Below are positions 45,831 through 54,182 of a stretch of DNA of 64,000 nucleotides, in pieces. The notes under the pieces are model-generated. The model had not been told where the DNA came from. It ran no database searches and was given only the letters and a program-made list of their open reading frames with translations. The translations under genes and the position numbers were made by a program. The stretch covers positions 1,240,001 through 1,304,000 of the forward strand of contig CAVOZT010000004.1 of NCBI GenBank assembly GCA_963701375.1, read 5' to 3'. This stretch comes from CAVXTF01 sp963701375 (GTDB lineage: Bacteria > Actinomycetota > Acidimicrobiia > Acidimicrobiales > CAVXTF01). Positions within the stretch are counted from its first letter, which is position 1, and each line of letters starts with the position of its first letter.

Positions 45831-46214
45831 TCAGAGGTCGTAGGCAGTGGTGTGCTTTGGTTGGTACAGGCCGATTTCGCCCGCTCCGGGAATTCTCATG
45901 CTGATGAGCAATCCGAATCCTTGATCTTGGATCGGTCCGGTGAACTCCACCCCCCTTGCCGACAACTCAGAGACGGTTGCCGCGACGTCGTCGCACATCA
46001 GATACAGCTCGTGGTGTCCGTTCGTCGGTCCGGATCCCGAGTCGCCCGCTCCGCCACTTGGGTGAATTCCTAGCTCTGCAGGTGGGAGCTTGAAGATTAG
46101 CCAACCGCCATGAGCGTCGACATACGGGAGATCGAGGACGTCTCGAAAGAAGGCTCTTGCCTTTTCGGCGTCGTCGGCGTAGATGATGGCGTGGCTTCCG
46201 GTGATCATGCGCAT
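45831..46214 (-). CDS. VOC/glyoxalase-fold protein
   Basis: A 127-residue protein with one VOC beta-alpha-beta-beta-beta unit repeated. SHAIIYADDAEKARAFFRDVL opens the first module, and HELYLMCDDVAATVSELSARG the second, ending with GEIGLYQPKH. Possible metal ligands are His in SHAII, His/Glu in HHELY and Glu in GEIGLY. Members include glyoxalase I, dioxygenases and resistance proteins. ATG at 46214 gives the typical length. Confidence 0.82.
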   Translation of the reverse strand: MRMITGSHAIIYADDAEKARAFFRDVLDLPYVDAHGGWLIFKLPPAELGIHPSGGAGDSGSGPTNGHHELYLMCDDVAATVSELSARGVEFTGPIQDQGFGLLISMRIPGAGEIGLYQPKHTTAYDL

Positions 46215-46264
46215 ACCTTGCCACCGGCTCAGGGAGCTCGCAGATCCGGGGGGCATAATCGGAG

Positions 46265-47905
46265 ATGACCATCGCCAGCCGGATCGTGGGCAAGCTCGTC
46301 AGGCTGCCTCCACCTACGAGTAGCGACGTCGCGGTCGAACGCGATCTTGCGGCCGAGATGATCGACGGCGCGCTCCTGCTTGCCGACCGGTGGTACACGA
46401 ATCGTCGCGTTACGACGGGATCGCCGATCGTGTTGATGCGCACTCCCTACGGGCGCAAGCAGCTGGGTTTTATAGGGAGGCTCTTCGCCGAGCGGGGGTA
46501 CCAAGCAATAATCCAGAGCTGCAGAGGAACGTTCGACTCAGGAGGTGAGTGGGTCCCGTTTCGTAACGAGCAGGCTGACGGTAGGGCCACCCTTGATTGG
46601 ATGAGCTCCCAGCCTTGGTTCGATGGCAAGGTCGCCACGTTCGGACCCAGTTACCTCGGGCTCACTCAGTGGGCGCTGGCGCAGGATTGCCCGGATTACC
46701 TGAAAGCCATGGCGCTCGACGTCACGGCCTCGAATTTCCGGAACGCTGTCGTCTATCCGTCGGGGTGCTTCGGTCTCGAGACCGCGCTTGCCTGGATGTA
46801 CCAGCTGGAGAACCAGGAGTCAGGCGTGCTCCGATCGATCCGAGCTCAGCTCGCTCGCCGCCGTTCGCTTGGTGCGGCGTTTGGTGCGCTCCCTGTCTCA
46901 GATGCCGACTCCGCTCTGCTTGGCCGCAAGGTTGCTTTCTTCCAAGACTGGCTGCTTCACGAACGCCCCGGTGACGCCTGGTGGGACCCGGTTGACTTCA
47001 GTCAAGAAGTGAGATCAGTTCCTCCGTCGACCCATGTCGCAGGTTGGTACGACATCTTCTTGCCCAGACAGTTAGACGACTACGAGGCGCTTCGCCGTGC
47101 AGGCCGAAGCGCAAGGCTCACCGTGGGCCCTTGGTCGCATGTGAGTCCAGGCGGACTGGCGGCCATGTTGCGCGATGGCATCGATTGGTTCGATTGCTCG
47201 TTCAGCGACACGCCATCTCACTCTGCGCGCAGCGTGGTGCGTGTTTTCGTCATGGGTGGCCGTCGATGGGTCGAGATGCCTGATTGGCCGCCTCCGTCGA
47301 GCGAAGAGCGTTGGTACCTGCATGCGGGGGCAAGGCTCGAGCGATCGCTGCCTTCCGATTCACATGCCGACCATTATCGATTCGACCCCCGTGACCCGAC
47401 ACCGGCACACGGGGGAGCGTCGCTCAATTCCGCCAGCGCCGGTGCCAAGGATCAGCGCAAGCGTGAATCCCGTAGAGACGTCCTCACGTACTCGAGCGAT
47501 GTGCTCGAAGACGACATGACGGTCATCGGGCCCGTCCGCGCCAATATCCACGTCAGGTCGAACCTCGAAGACGCCGACTTCTTCGTCCGTCTATGCGACG
47601 TGTCCATCAGAGGAAGATCCAAGAACCTGAGCGACGGGATCGTGCGGCTGCGGCACTGCGGGTCCATCAGGGCGCCTGACGGGTCTCTACCGATCCAGAT
47701 CGACATGTGGCCCACGGCGAATACCTTCAAGCGGGGACATCGCATCCGAATTCAAGTGTCGAGTTGCGCCTATCCGCTATTCGCGCGAAATGGCGGGACA
47801 GGCGAGCCGATTCACAACTCGGTGAACCTTCGGGTGTCCGACAACGAGATCTTCCACGATCCAGAGCACCTCTCGTACGTGTCTCTGCCTGTGGTAGATG
47901 ACTGA
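46265..47905 (+). CDS. CocE/NonD family hydrolase (S15-type alpha/beta hydrolase)
   Basis: A 546-residue enzyme. The alpha/beta hydrolase core begins with IVLMRTPYGRKQ and the oxyanion region QSCRGTFDSGGEWVPF. The nucleophile elbow is FGPSYLGLTQW (GxSYxG). The C-terminal jelly-roll domain typical of X-Pro dipeptidyl-peptidase/cocaine esterase follows, with DVLTYSSDVLEDDMTVIGP. Catalytic His is likely in VGPWSHVSPG. It would hydrolyse an ester or amide. Intact and single-frame. Divergent from the VOC gene. Confidence 0.9.
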   Translation: MTIASRIVGKLVRLPPPTSSDVAVERDLAAEMIDGALLLADRWYTNRRVTTGSPIVLMRTPYGRKQLGFIGRLFAERGYQAIIQSCRGTFDSGGEWVPFRNEQADGRATLDWMSSQPWFDGKVATFGPSYLGLTQWALAQDCPDYLKAMALDVTASNFRNAVVYPSGCFGLETALAWMYQLENQESGVLRSIRAQLARRRSLGAAFGALPVSDADSALLGRKVAFFQDWLLHERPGDAWWDPVDFSQEVRSVPPSTHVAGWYDIFLPRQLDDYEALRRAGRSARLTVGPWSHVSPGGLAAMLRDGIDWFDCSFSDTPSHSARSVVRVFVMGGRRWVEMPDWPPPSSEERWYLHAGARLERSLPSDSHADHYRFDPRDPTPAHGGASLNSASAGAKDQRKRESRRDVLTYSSDVLEDDMTVIGPVRANIHVRSNLEDADFFVRLCDVSIRGRSKNLSDGIVRLRHCGSIRAPDGSLPIQIDMWPTANTFKRGHRIRIQVSSCAYPLFARNGGTGEPIHNSVNLRVSDNEIFHDPEHLSYVSLPVVDD

Positions 47906-47938
47906 GAACCCGGAATGACAACGTCCGGAGTCGTGTAG

Positions 47939-48454
47939 CTACGATGAAAGCCGGGCCAGCACCAAGTGCACATCGAAGAGATGGTGCTTGGTCTCGTGGA
48001 CCGTGTGCCGGCCTAGCCAACCTATATCCCTCTCAGTTGGTTTGGGGAAATTGTAGATGCATGGTCTCTTTACCTGCTCGGGTGAAAGTCGGTCGAAGAC
48101 CCTCGCGAACAGATGGGAGGCGACCATGATTTCCTCTATTACGTCTTGTACCTCTTCTTCCGCGTAGCCGGTCAGAACGGCTCGCTCGTCTCTGTACATC
48201 CTGGGAAAACTGGGAGAATGCTCGACGAGCGCGAGGATCACGCGGTCCCGCTGGATCAATAGGACGTCACGCACATGGCATGCGTACTCGATCGCCGACC
48301 AGACCAGAGGGGCCGGCCTCTTCCTCAGATCTGGACCTCGGTCCGCATTCGAGAGGAGCTCGACGAACTGGGCGCAGAAGCTCCGGAGAGCGCCGCCGAC
48401 CTCGCCGACCGGGACGTCCTCATAGTCGAACGTGCATTGGTCGCAATGGTCCAC
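47939..48454 (-). CDS. DinB-family protein
   Basis: A 171-residue four-helix-bundle protein of the DinB/YfiT superfamily. SAIEYACHVRDVLLIQRDRV and the late IGWLGRHTVHETKHHLFDV give the three His expected to bind a divalent metal. The family includes bacillithiol- and mycothiol-dependent transferases. The N-terminal MDHCDQC with two Cys is unusual. No partner enzyme nearby. Confidence 0.8.
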   Translation of the reverse strand: MDHCDQCTFDYEDVPVGEVGGALRSFCAQFVELLSNADRGPDLRKRPAPLVWSAIEYACHVRDVLLIQRDRVILALVEHSPSFPRMYRDERAVLTGYAEEEVQDVIEEIMVASHLFARVFDRLSPEQVKRPCIYNFPKPTERDIGWLGRHTVHETKHHLFDVHLVLARLSS

Positions 48455-48506
48455 GGAGCCAGCATGCCCGACAAAGGTGGGTCAACGCGACAATGTCGGG
48501 CCTCGT

Positions 48507-49421
48507 TCAATCCGAACGGGTCAATATCTCGGCTCCGGTGGGCGTAACTCGGATGGTGTGCTCGAATTGGGCTGTCCTCAGTCCGTCGGCGGTCACGGCG
48601 GTCCAGCCGTCCTCCCAACTGGTGTGGCGCCACGTGCCGACCGCGATCATCGGCTCGATCGTGAAGGTCATGTCCGGCTCCATGAGCGTCGATGCCGCCG
48701 GGTCGTAGTAATGGGGGACTTGCGGACGGGAATGAAAGACCTCGCCGATGCCGTGCCCACAGTATGAGCGGATGACGCTGTACCCCTCTCTCTCGGCATG
48801 ACGCTCGATGGCGCGTCCGACGTCGCTGATTGGCCTGTCCGGGACCACCGCATCTATGCCCAGTTGCATGCATTCCTTTGTCACACGGACTAGGCGCTCG
48901 GATTCCTCGTCTGTCCGCCCCACTGCGAATGTCGCGCTCGTGTCTCCGTGGACGCCGCCGACGTATACGGTGACGTCCAGGTTGACGATGTCGCCTTCCG
49001 CCAGAGGGCGGGTGTCGGGTATCCCGTGGCAGATCACCTCGTTGACCGACGTACAGATCGATTTCGGAAAACCGTGGTAGTTGAGCGGGCTCGGGTATGC
49101 ACCCCGGCTAATCGTGGCTTCATGGCAAATGGCGTCGAGGGCGTCGGTGGTGATGCAGGGCTCCAGGGCGGCCGCCGTGGCCTGCAGCACCTCGGCTGCG
49201 ATCACACCAGCCCGACGCATCCGTTCGATGACGTCATTGCTCTTCACCATCGGTTCGTCCAACAAGACGGGACGGCCGCGTTCCGCGTAGTCAGGTCGCG
49301 AAATGTGCCGAGGGACATCGCGCGGAGGGGATACCTGGCCCGGAAGAACACGCTGCGCGTCAGCCTTGTGGCAACGCTTGTACTTCCGTCCACTACCGCA
49401 CCAGCACGGATCGTTGGACAT
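48507..49421 (-). CDS. map: Type I methionine aminopeptidase with N-terminal SEC-C motif
   Basis: A 304-residue enzyme that removes the initiator Met from new proteins. It starts with the zinc-binding SEC-C motif CWCGSGRKYKRCH (residues 6-18), a known extension of some actinobacterial MAPs for ribosome contact. The pita-bread metal site is complete: NLDVTVY and HGDTSATF (Asp), GHGIGEVFH (His), FTIEPM and FEHTIRV (Glu). The ATG at 49421 is preferred because it directly precedes the SEC-C motif; a longer frame overlaps the next gene. Confidence 0.92.
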   Translation of the reverse strand: MSNDPCWCGSGRKYKRCHKADAQRVLPGQVSPPRDVPRHISRPDYAERGRPVLLDEPMVKSNDVIERMRRAGVIAAEVLQATAAALEPCITTDALDAICHEATISRGAYPSPLNYHGFPKSICTSVNEVICHGIPDTRPLAEGDIVNLDVTVYVGGVHGDTSATFAVGRTDEESERLVRVTKECMQLGIDAVVPDRPISDVGRAIERHAEREGYSVIRSYCGHGIGEVFHSRPQVPHYYDPAASTLMEPDMTFTIEPMIAVGTWRHTSWEDGWTAVTADGLRTAQFEHTIRVTPTGAEILTRSD

Positions 49422-49432
49422 GATCGGCTGTC

Positions 49433-49639
49433 TCATCTTCTTCGTCTCGACTGCGCCCAGGCGCTTATGTGAGGACGAAGCCAAAGTTTGGGTCTTCCGG
49501 GCCCGAGATCGAGAACGGGCTTCGGCATATCGGGATAGCGGCGTTGGTAGGTGCTGACACTGTTCGGATGGCGGAGGCCGAGCAGTGTCGCTAGCTCTTG
49601 TGCGTCTGCCAGGTCTTCGGTGCGAACAGTGGGAGTCAC
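49433..49639 (-). CDS. Small helix-turn-helix protein
   Basis: A 68-residue protein that reads as an AlpA/excisionase-like winged helix: DLADAQELATLLGLRHPNSV is the HTH, then YQRRYPDMPKPVLDLGPG and LWLRPHISAWAQ. Proteins of this type are common small actinobacterial DNA-binding proteins. The stop lies 12 bases before map in the same direction. Its target is unknown. Confidence 0.7.
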   Translation of the reverse strand: MTPTVRTEDLADAQELATLLGLRHPNSVSTYQRRYPDMPKPVLDLGPGRPKLWLRPHISAWAQSRRRR

Positions 49640-49751
49640 GCGCTCAGTCTATACCCTTAGACAATCGACGCTTGAAGCAAGCGGTGGAGGGAGCACGGAG
49701 CAAGGTTCCTCTGAGCCACCCTGCCGGGTTGGACGTCTCAGGCAGGCGCTG

Positions 49752-50561
49752 CTATTTGGACGTGGTGAACGACCCGTGTCGTCTCCAGGCCACCCATGCT
49801 CTTCCCACGCCGTAGGCCCCGGCGCTGAAGACGCCGACGAAGAAACCGATCGGCCAGTTGGTTTCGAAGGAGATCGCGATCGCCGCCCAAACGGTCGCGA
49901 GGGCAATTCCGACCGACAAAAGCATGGCGAGCGGCGGTCGGTCCGTGAACGAGCGCGCTGCCGCCGGCGGACCGATCATCAGGCTGAAGATGAGCAGAGC
50001 GCCAACGACCGGCACCGTCACCGTTGTCCCGATGGCTAGAACGACGAGAAACGCCATCTCTACCCCGAAGCTCGAGATGCCCTTGGCTTCTGCGATCTCG
50101 GGTACGACTGACGATGTGACCAGAGGGCGGTAGAGCAGGCAGACGACGGAGATGCAAACGAGTCCCAGCAACGCGACGGGCCAGATCTCGTTCGAAGCAA
50201 TCCCGAGCACCTCGCCGAATAGCAACGAGAAGATCTCGGGCTCGTACTGCGAAGTCTGGCTGAGGAACAATGCGCCCAGAGCGAGCATGACGACGAGGGC
50301 AAGTGCCGTCACGACGTCGTGACGTCCCCTCCTCCCGAGTGCGCCGATCCCGAGAGCGGCTAGCACCGAGAACGCACCCAAGCCGACCAGAGTGTTGATT
50401 CCGATCAGGTTGGCACCCGCGGCTCCTGCGAACGCGCCGTTTGGTATGGCGTGGGCGGGGAAGGCGGCTCCACGCAACACCACGAAGAACCCGACGACTC
50501 CGGCGAGCACCGCCACGATGGTCGCCACCGTCCACACGTTGATCATGAACCCCGCGAACAT
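49752..50561 (-). CDS. Metal ABC transporter permease (ZnuB/MntB-like), second copy
   Basis: About 269 residues with eight or nine helices of the ABC-3 permease family. FFVVLRGAAFPAHAIPNGAFAG and GALLIFSLMIGPPAAARSFT are diagnostic loops, the latter being the coupling region. The start ATG at 50561 overlaps nothing and lies 5 bases after the first permease stop. Forms a heterodimer channel with the upstream permease. Substrate Zn2+ or Mn2+ by family. Confidence 0.87.
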   Translation of the reverse strand: MFAGFMINVWTVATIVAVLAGVVGFFVVLRGAAFPAHAIPNGAFAGAAGANLIGINTLVGLGAFSVLAALGIGALGRRGRHDVVTALALVVMLALGALFLSQTSQYEPEIFSLLFGEVLGIASNEIWPVALLGLVCISVVCLLYRPLVTSSVVPEIAEAKGISSFGVEMAFLVVLAIGTTVTVPVVGALLIFSLMIGPPAAARSFTDRPPLAMLLSVGIALATVWAAIAISFETNWPIGFFVGVFSAGAYGVGRAWVAWRRHGSFTTSK

Positions 50562-50565
50562 CGCT

Positions 50566-51432
50566 CTACTCCCGGCGCTCGGCGGCTCGCCGGACAACAG
50601 GTAGCTCGGTTGCGAGATACCCGAGGAAGATGAGAGCGACAATGAAGAAACTGACGGGCCAAGCTTGGTGACCGGAAGTCCAGTCGTAGCTGTCGTAGGC
50701 GAGGAGCACGCCCAGCAAGGTCGTGAAGATCCCGATGATGGCAGCTGCAATCAATGCCCAACCGATCCGCGTCGTCAGGCGCAGGGCTATCGCGGCCGGT
50801 CCGATCAGAAGCGCAGTCGAAAGGATCGCTCCGATGGCCAAAGACGACAATCCGACGGCGAGCGCCAGCGCAAGCATGTAGAGCAGCCCGACGACACGAA
50901 CGCCCACGCCTCTGGCTGCAGCAATGTCCGTGTCGACAGAGCTCAGCAAAAGCGGTCGGAAGATGAATCCCATTATTGCGAGACACACGAGGCTGAAGAT
51001 CACCACGACGCTGATCGTGGAGCTATCGGTGCTGAAGATTGACCCGAAAAGGATCTGCTGGCTTGCGCCAGTGTCAGAGGTCGATGTCGAACCGAGGTAG
51101 AGGAACAAGGCTGCCAACCCAATCGAGGCGCCCAGCACGATGCCGGTCGCAAGGTCTCGCCCGCGAGCTCGGCGCACTCCGATCAGTTCCATGGCACCTG
51201 CGCCGATCACGCCGCCACTGACGAAACCGAAAAGGGGACTCAGGCCTACCAGAAAGGCGCCAGAGCCGCCCGCAGTCGACACGTCCGCCAGAGAGTGGCC
51301 GGCGAAGGACTGGCCGCGCATGACCGTGAAAACTCCGACGACCGACGAGACCACGGCTACGACGCTGCCTATGACAAGTGCGATGTGCACGGGCTGGCTC
51401 GAGAAGAAACCGGGCTCGAACAGGAAATGCAC
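50566..51432 (-). CDS. Metal ABC transporter permease (ZnuB/MntB-like), first copy
   Basis: A 288-residue ABC-3 family permease. VGVFTVMRGQSFAGHSLADV and SSLAIGAILSTALLIGPAA are typical. It begins 2 bases after the ATPase stop. Together with the second permease and ATPase it forms an importer lacking a solute-binding-protein gene in this window, which must lie elsewhere. Confidence 0.88.
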   Translation of the reverse strand: MHFLFEPGFFSSQPVHIALVIGSVVAVVSSVVGVFTVMRGQSFAGHSLADVSTAGGSGAFLVGLSPLFGFVSGGVIGAGAMELIGVRRARGRDLATGIVLGASIGLAALFLYLGSTSTSDTGASQQILFGSIFSTDSSTISVVVIFSLVCLAIMGFIFRPLLLSSVDTDIAAARGVGVRVVGLLYMLALALAVGLSSLAIGAILSTALLIGPAAIALRLTTRIGWALIAAAIIGIFTTLLGVLLAYDSYDWTSGHQAWPVSFFIVALIFLGYLATELPVVRRAAERRE

Positions 51433-51434
51433 GG

Positions 51435-52264
51435 TCAGACAGCCTCGAAGCCTTGGGCGACGGATTCCTCGGTCGGTCCCGCAATCACCAAGATGCGGCC
51501 ATGGAGGACGTGAACGTGAACCTCGTGGCCGTAGAGCGCGCTCAGGACATCCGCCCGGATTACCTCGTCGGTGGTCCCGCTCGCCACGCGTCCGTTTGCC
51601 AGGTAGACGATGCGGTCCACAACCGGCAATAGCGGGTTCATTTCGTGCGCGGAGATCAAGACGGATACATGTTGCTCACGTGCCACACGATCGAGGAGCG
51701 TGACCACCTCCTGCGCACTTCGCAGATCCAGGTTGGCGAGGGGCTCGTCCAGCAACAACAACCGCGGCCGGCCGACGAGCGCATGTGCGATGAGAACTCG
51801 TTGCTGCTCTCCCCCCGACAGGTTTCCCACCCGGACGTCGGCGAAACGCTCCGCGTCGACGGCCGACAGCATCTCGTCAACCGCATCGCGGCGATGCTTC
51901 GAAGGGAGTGGGATCCCGAAGCGATGCCCGTCGATGCCGAGCGCAACGAGGTCGCGCGCCGTAGCGGCATCTCTGGATCGAGAGACACCTTCTGAGGTAC
52001 GTAACCGATGGATCTGTTGCGCCTCGGGCGTGGAGCGCCTTCGACGAGCACCTTGCCGGAGCTCGGGTATTGGAGTCCCAGGATCACCCGGAGCAATGTG
52101 GTCTTGCCCGCGCCATTCGATCCGATAAGTCCAGTGAACTCTCCGGCTCGAACCGAGAAACAGACGTCCTGCAGCACTTGCCGACCCGCCAACGAGACGC
52201 TCACTCCTTCGACGCCCAGCAGTTCGCGGATCGGTGTCGCAGCGGGGGGACGGGGCATCTCCAC
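51435..52264 (-). CDS. Metal ABC transporter ATP-binding protein (ZnuC/MntA-like), frameshifted
   Basis: About 276 residues. The first frame carries Walker A GSNGAGKTTLLRVIL and the Q-loop IGYVPQKVSLDPEMPL. Near 51960 the frame changes, probably from one missing base, and the next frame continues ARDLVALGIDGHRFGIPL with the signature LSGGEQQRVLIAHAL, Walker B RLLLLDEPLANLD and the H-loop SAHEMNPLL. It energises the two-permease metal importer. Start is a GTG at 52264 or an ATG 6 bases later; the operator sits just upstream. Confidence 0.88.
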
Positions 52265-52280
52265 AGTTCAAAACGTATCC

Positions 52281-52295
52281 TGAGACTGAGTCTCA
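52281..52295. promoter_or_regulatory. Zur/Fur-type operator
   Basis: TGAGACTGAGTCTCA is a perfect 7-1-7 palindrome with a free centre base. It fits the Fur/Zur-family box geometry (TGA-n-A-n-T n A-n-T-n-TCA). It lies 17 bases from the ATPase start and 86 bases from the divergent fur-family gene, so one site could repress both. Confidence 0.75.
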
Positions 52296-52380
52296 TTGCA
52301 AGGTAGGATGTCAATGGTCGGGCCGCGGTGACTTGTATAAATGACGGGCCGCCGGTCCAAACGACGCCTTGAGGAGCGCG

Positions 52381-52830
52381 ATGCCTACCGAGGAAATTGC
52401 CGATGATCTGCACGGGTTGGTGGAGGCCCGTCTGCGGCGTGTCGACCAGCGCTACACGGCGGGCCGGCGCGCAATCATCGAGCTGCTGGTCAGTGCCGGT
52501 CGGCCCGTCAGCATCGGCGACATCGCAGATCGGCTTCCTTCGCTACCTCGCAGCTCTGCATATCGCCACCTCGTCAACCTCGAGGTTGCGGGTGTCGTCC
52601 GGCGCGTCGCCGCCAGCGACGAGTTTGCACGCTTCGAGCTCGCAGAGGACCTGACCGAACATCACCATCACCTTGTATGCATCGAGTGTGGAAAGGTCGT
52701 AGACGTCACACCTTCGGCGGAATTCGAACGAGACGTCGCTACTACCCTCGACGCGCTTGCTGAGACAGAGGGATTCGAGCCCCACAGTCACCGTCTTGAC
52801 GTTCTCGGCCTCTGCTCCGCCTGTCGTTGA
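52381..52830 (+). CDS. Fur-family metalloregulator (probably Zur)
   Basis: A 149-residue repressor. The N-terminal winged helix (ISIGDIADRLP-like segment, here VSIGDIADRLPSLPRSSAY) is followed by the dimer domain. Metal sites are visible: EHHHHLVC, the CIECG and CSAC pairs that bind structural zinc, and EPHSHRLDV. The ATG at 52381 follows GAGGAG at about 5 bases. Divergence from a Zn/Mn-type ABC importer with a shared box suggests a zinc (or manganese) regulator. Metal specificity cannot be fixed. Confidence 0.9.
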   Translation: MPTEEIADDLHGLVEARLRRVDQRYTAGRRAIIELLVSAGRPVSIGDIADRLPSLPRSSAYRHLVNLEVAGVVRRVAASDEFARFELAEDLTEHHHHLVCIECGKVVDVTPSAEFERDVATTLDALAETEGFEPHSHRLDVLGLCSACR

Positions 52831-52881
52831 CATCTAGCCGGCAAGGTTCAGATCTGCACCGCGCCCGGCCAGCGGAAAATG

Positions 52882-54060
52882 TCAACGGTTCGTGGCGTAG
52901 ACGGCTCTAGCTCTGAACCGAAGGGGTCTTTCGCCGAGCTCCTCCATGTAGTGCGCGGTCCATCCGGCAAGACGGGCCACGCTGAAGATCGTCTGGCCGG
53001 TGTCGGCGGGAAGACCGGCCGCCCACGTCAGGGCTGCAAGGGCCAGATCGACGTTCGGGCCGGGTACTGCATGGGCCTCTGCGAGCTCCACCAAGGAGTG
53101 AACGATCTGACGTTGCTCGGTGCTCGCGAGCTCGTCGAACCTCGACATTAGGACATCGAATCTGGGGTCGCCCTGGATGTACAAACTGTGCCCGAACCCG
53201 GGCAATGACCCCTGCCAGCGCAGCGTCGTGTCGAGTGCCGGCCCGACCCCGGTTCGTTGTGCCTGCACCAAAAGGGCGTGAGCCAGCTCGCTGGCGCCGC
53301 CGTGCAAGGGCCCTGCGAGCGTGCAGAGACCCGCGAGCAATGCGTCGTAAATATCGGCCCTGGTGGATGCGGCGACGCGGACCGCCATTGTGGAGGTTGC
53401 GAGCTCGTGGTCCGCGAGGATGACAAGGGCGGCGTCGACCGCCCGGACGAAAGCTTCGGAGGAGTCAGAGGTAAGGCGCCGAGCAAGGCGATGCGCGACT
53501 GAGACCGAAGCAAGGTCACGACCAACAACTTCGTTCGGCTTCGGCTCGGAACCCTGAAGGGATTCCACCGCGGTAGCGATGACCTTGCGTGCGTTTCTCA
53601 CGACGGCCTCGGCGCGAAGGTCTGAACGCAGCGGATCACGCACGCCGCACATGAGCACGGCCCAGCACAAGCGGCCGGATGCCGCCATCCGAGGAGGGCG
53701 GGGTAAAGGCGCGGGCTGCCATGACTGATCGGATCCGGGTGAGGCTTCGAACAACAGGTCGGTCACGGATTCGAAGCTCTGTGTTCTAGCAAGGTCCGCC
53801 GCTGGTATCCCCCTGTAGGCCGGGCCGTCCTCTAGGAGCTGTGTAACCGCTGTAGTTACCGAGGCGAGCCTTGTCTCGACCCTCTTGCCGGAGCGAGACC
53901 GCCTTGCGAGCCGTTCGACATCATCCAGGTCGAACAAACTCCTGCGTGAGTCGGTGCTCGGGTACGAGGGGAGGAGTCCCCTGCTCACGTAGGCGTAGAG
54001 CGTCGTCAACTTGATCCCTAGCCGCCTGGCGGCCTCCTCGCTCTCGAGCATTCGTGCCAA
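52882..54060 (-). CDS. Citrate synthase-like protein with N-terminal HTH
   Basis: A 392-residue protein. The first 55 residues are a MerR/excisionase-like helix-turn-helix (SEEAARRLGIKLTTLYAYVS). The citrate synthase fold follows with catalytic His in GPLHGGA and in GFGHSLY, and the catalytic Asp in PNVDLALAAL. GLPADTGQTIFSVARLAGW is the C-terminal segment. It may be a citrate or 2-methylcitrate synthase whose HTH allows DNA binding or autoregulation; this is not shown. It is divergent from the CBS-citrate synthase gene. Confidence 0.87.
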   Translation of the reverse strand: MARMLESEEAARRLGIKLTTLYAYVSRGLLPSYPSTDSRRSLFDLDDVERLARRSRSGKRVETRLASVTTAVTQLLEDGPAYRGIPAADLARTQSFESVTDLLFEASPGSDQSWQPAPLPRPPRMAASGRLCWAVLMCGVRDPLRSDLRAEAVVRNARKVIATAVESLQGSEPKPNEVVGRDLASVSVAHRLARRLTSDSSEAFVRAVDAALVILADHELATSTMAVRVAASTRADIYDALLAGLCTLAGPLHGGASELAHALLVQAQRTGVGPALDTTLRWQGSLPGFGHSLYIQGDPRFDVLMSRFDELASTEQRQIVHSLVELAEAHAVPGPNVDLALAALTWAAGLPADTGQTIFSVARLAGWTAHYMEELGERPLRFRARAVYATNR

Positions 54061-54090
54061 GGACGGTAAGCATAGTTGAGCAGGGCTCAG

Positions 54091-54119
54091 GCGACATTGA
54101 CTAGATCAACGTTTACAAT
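54091..54119 (+). promoter_or_regulatory. Possible promoter of CBS-citrate synthase gene
   Basis: GCGACA and TACAAT are separated by 17 bases, ending 64 bases before the ATG at 54183. The hexamers match sigma-70-like boxes at four and five positions. The 122-base divergent region must also contain the promoter of the HTH-citrate synthase. Confidence 0.35.
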
Positions 54120-54182
54120 GAGGCCGTAGGCGTTCAAAATGGATGCGGGAATATTGGGCGGCCAGACGAAAGGACACGATCG

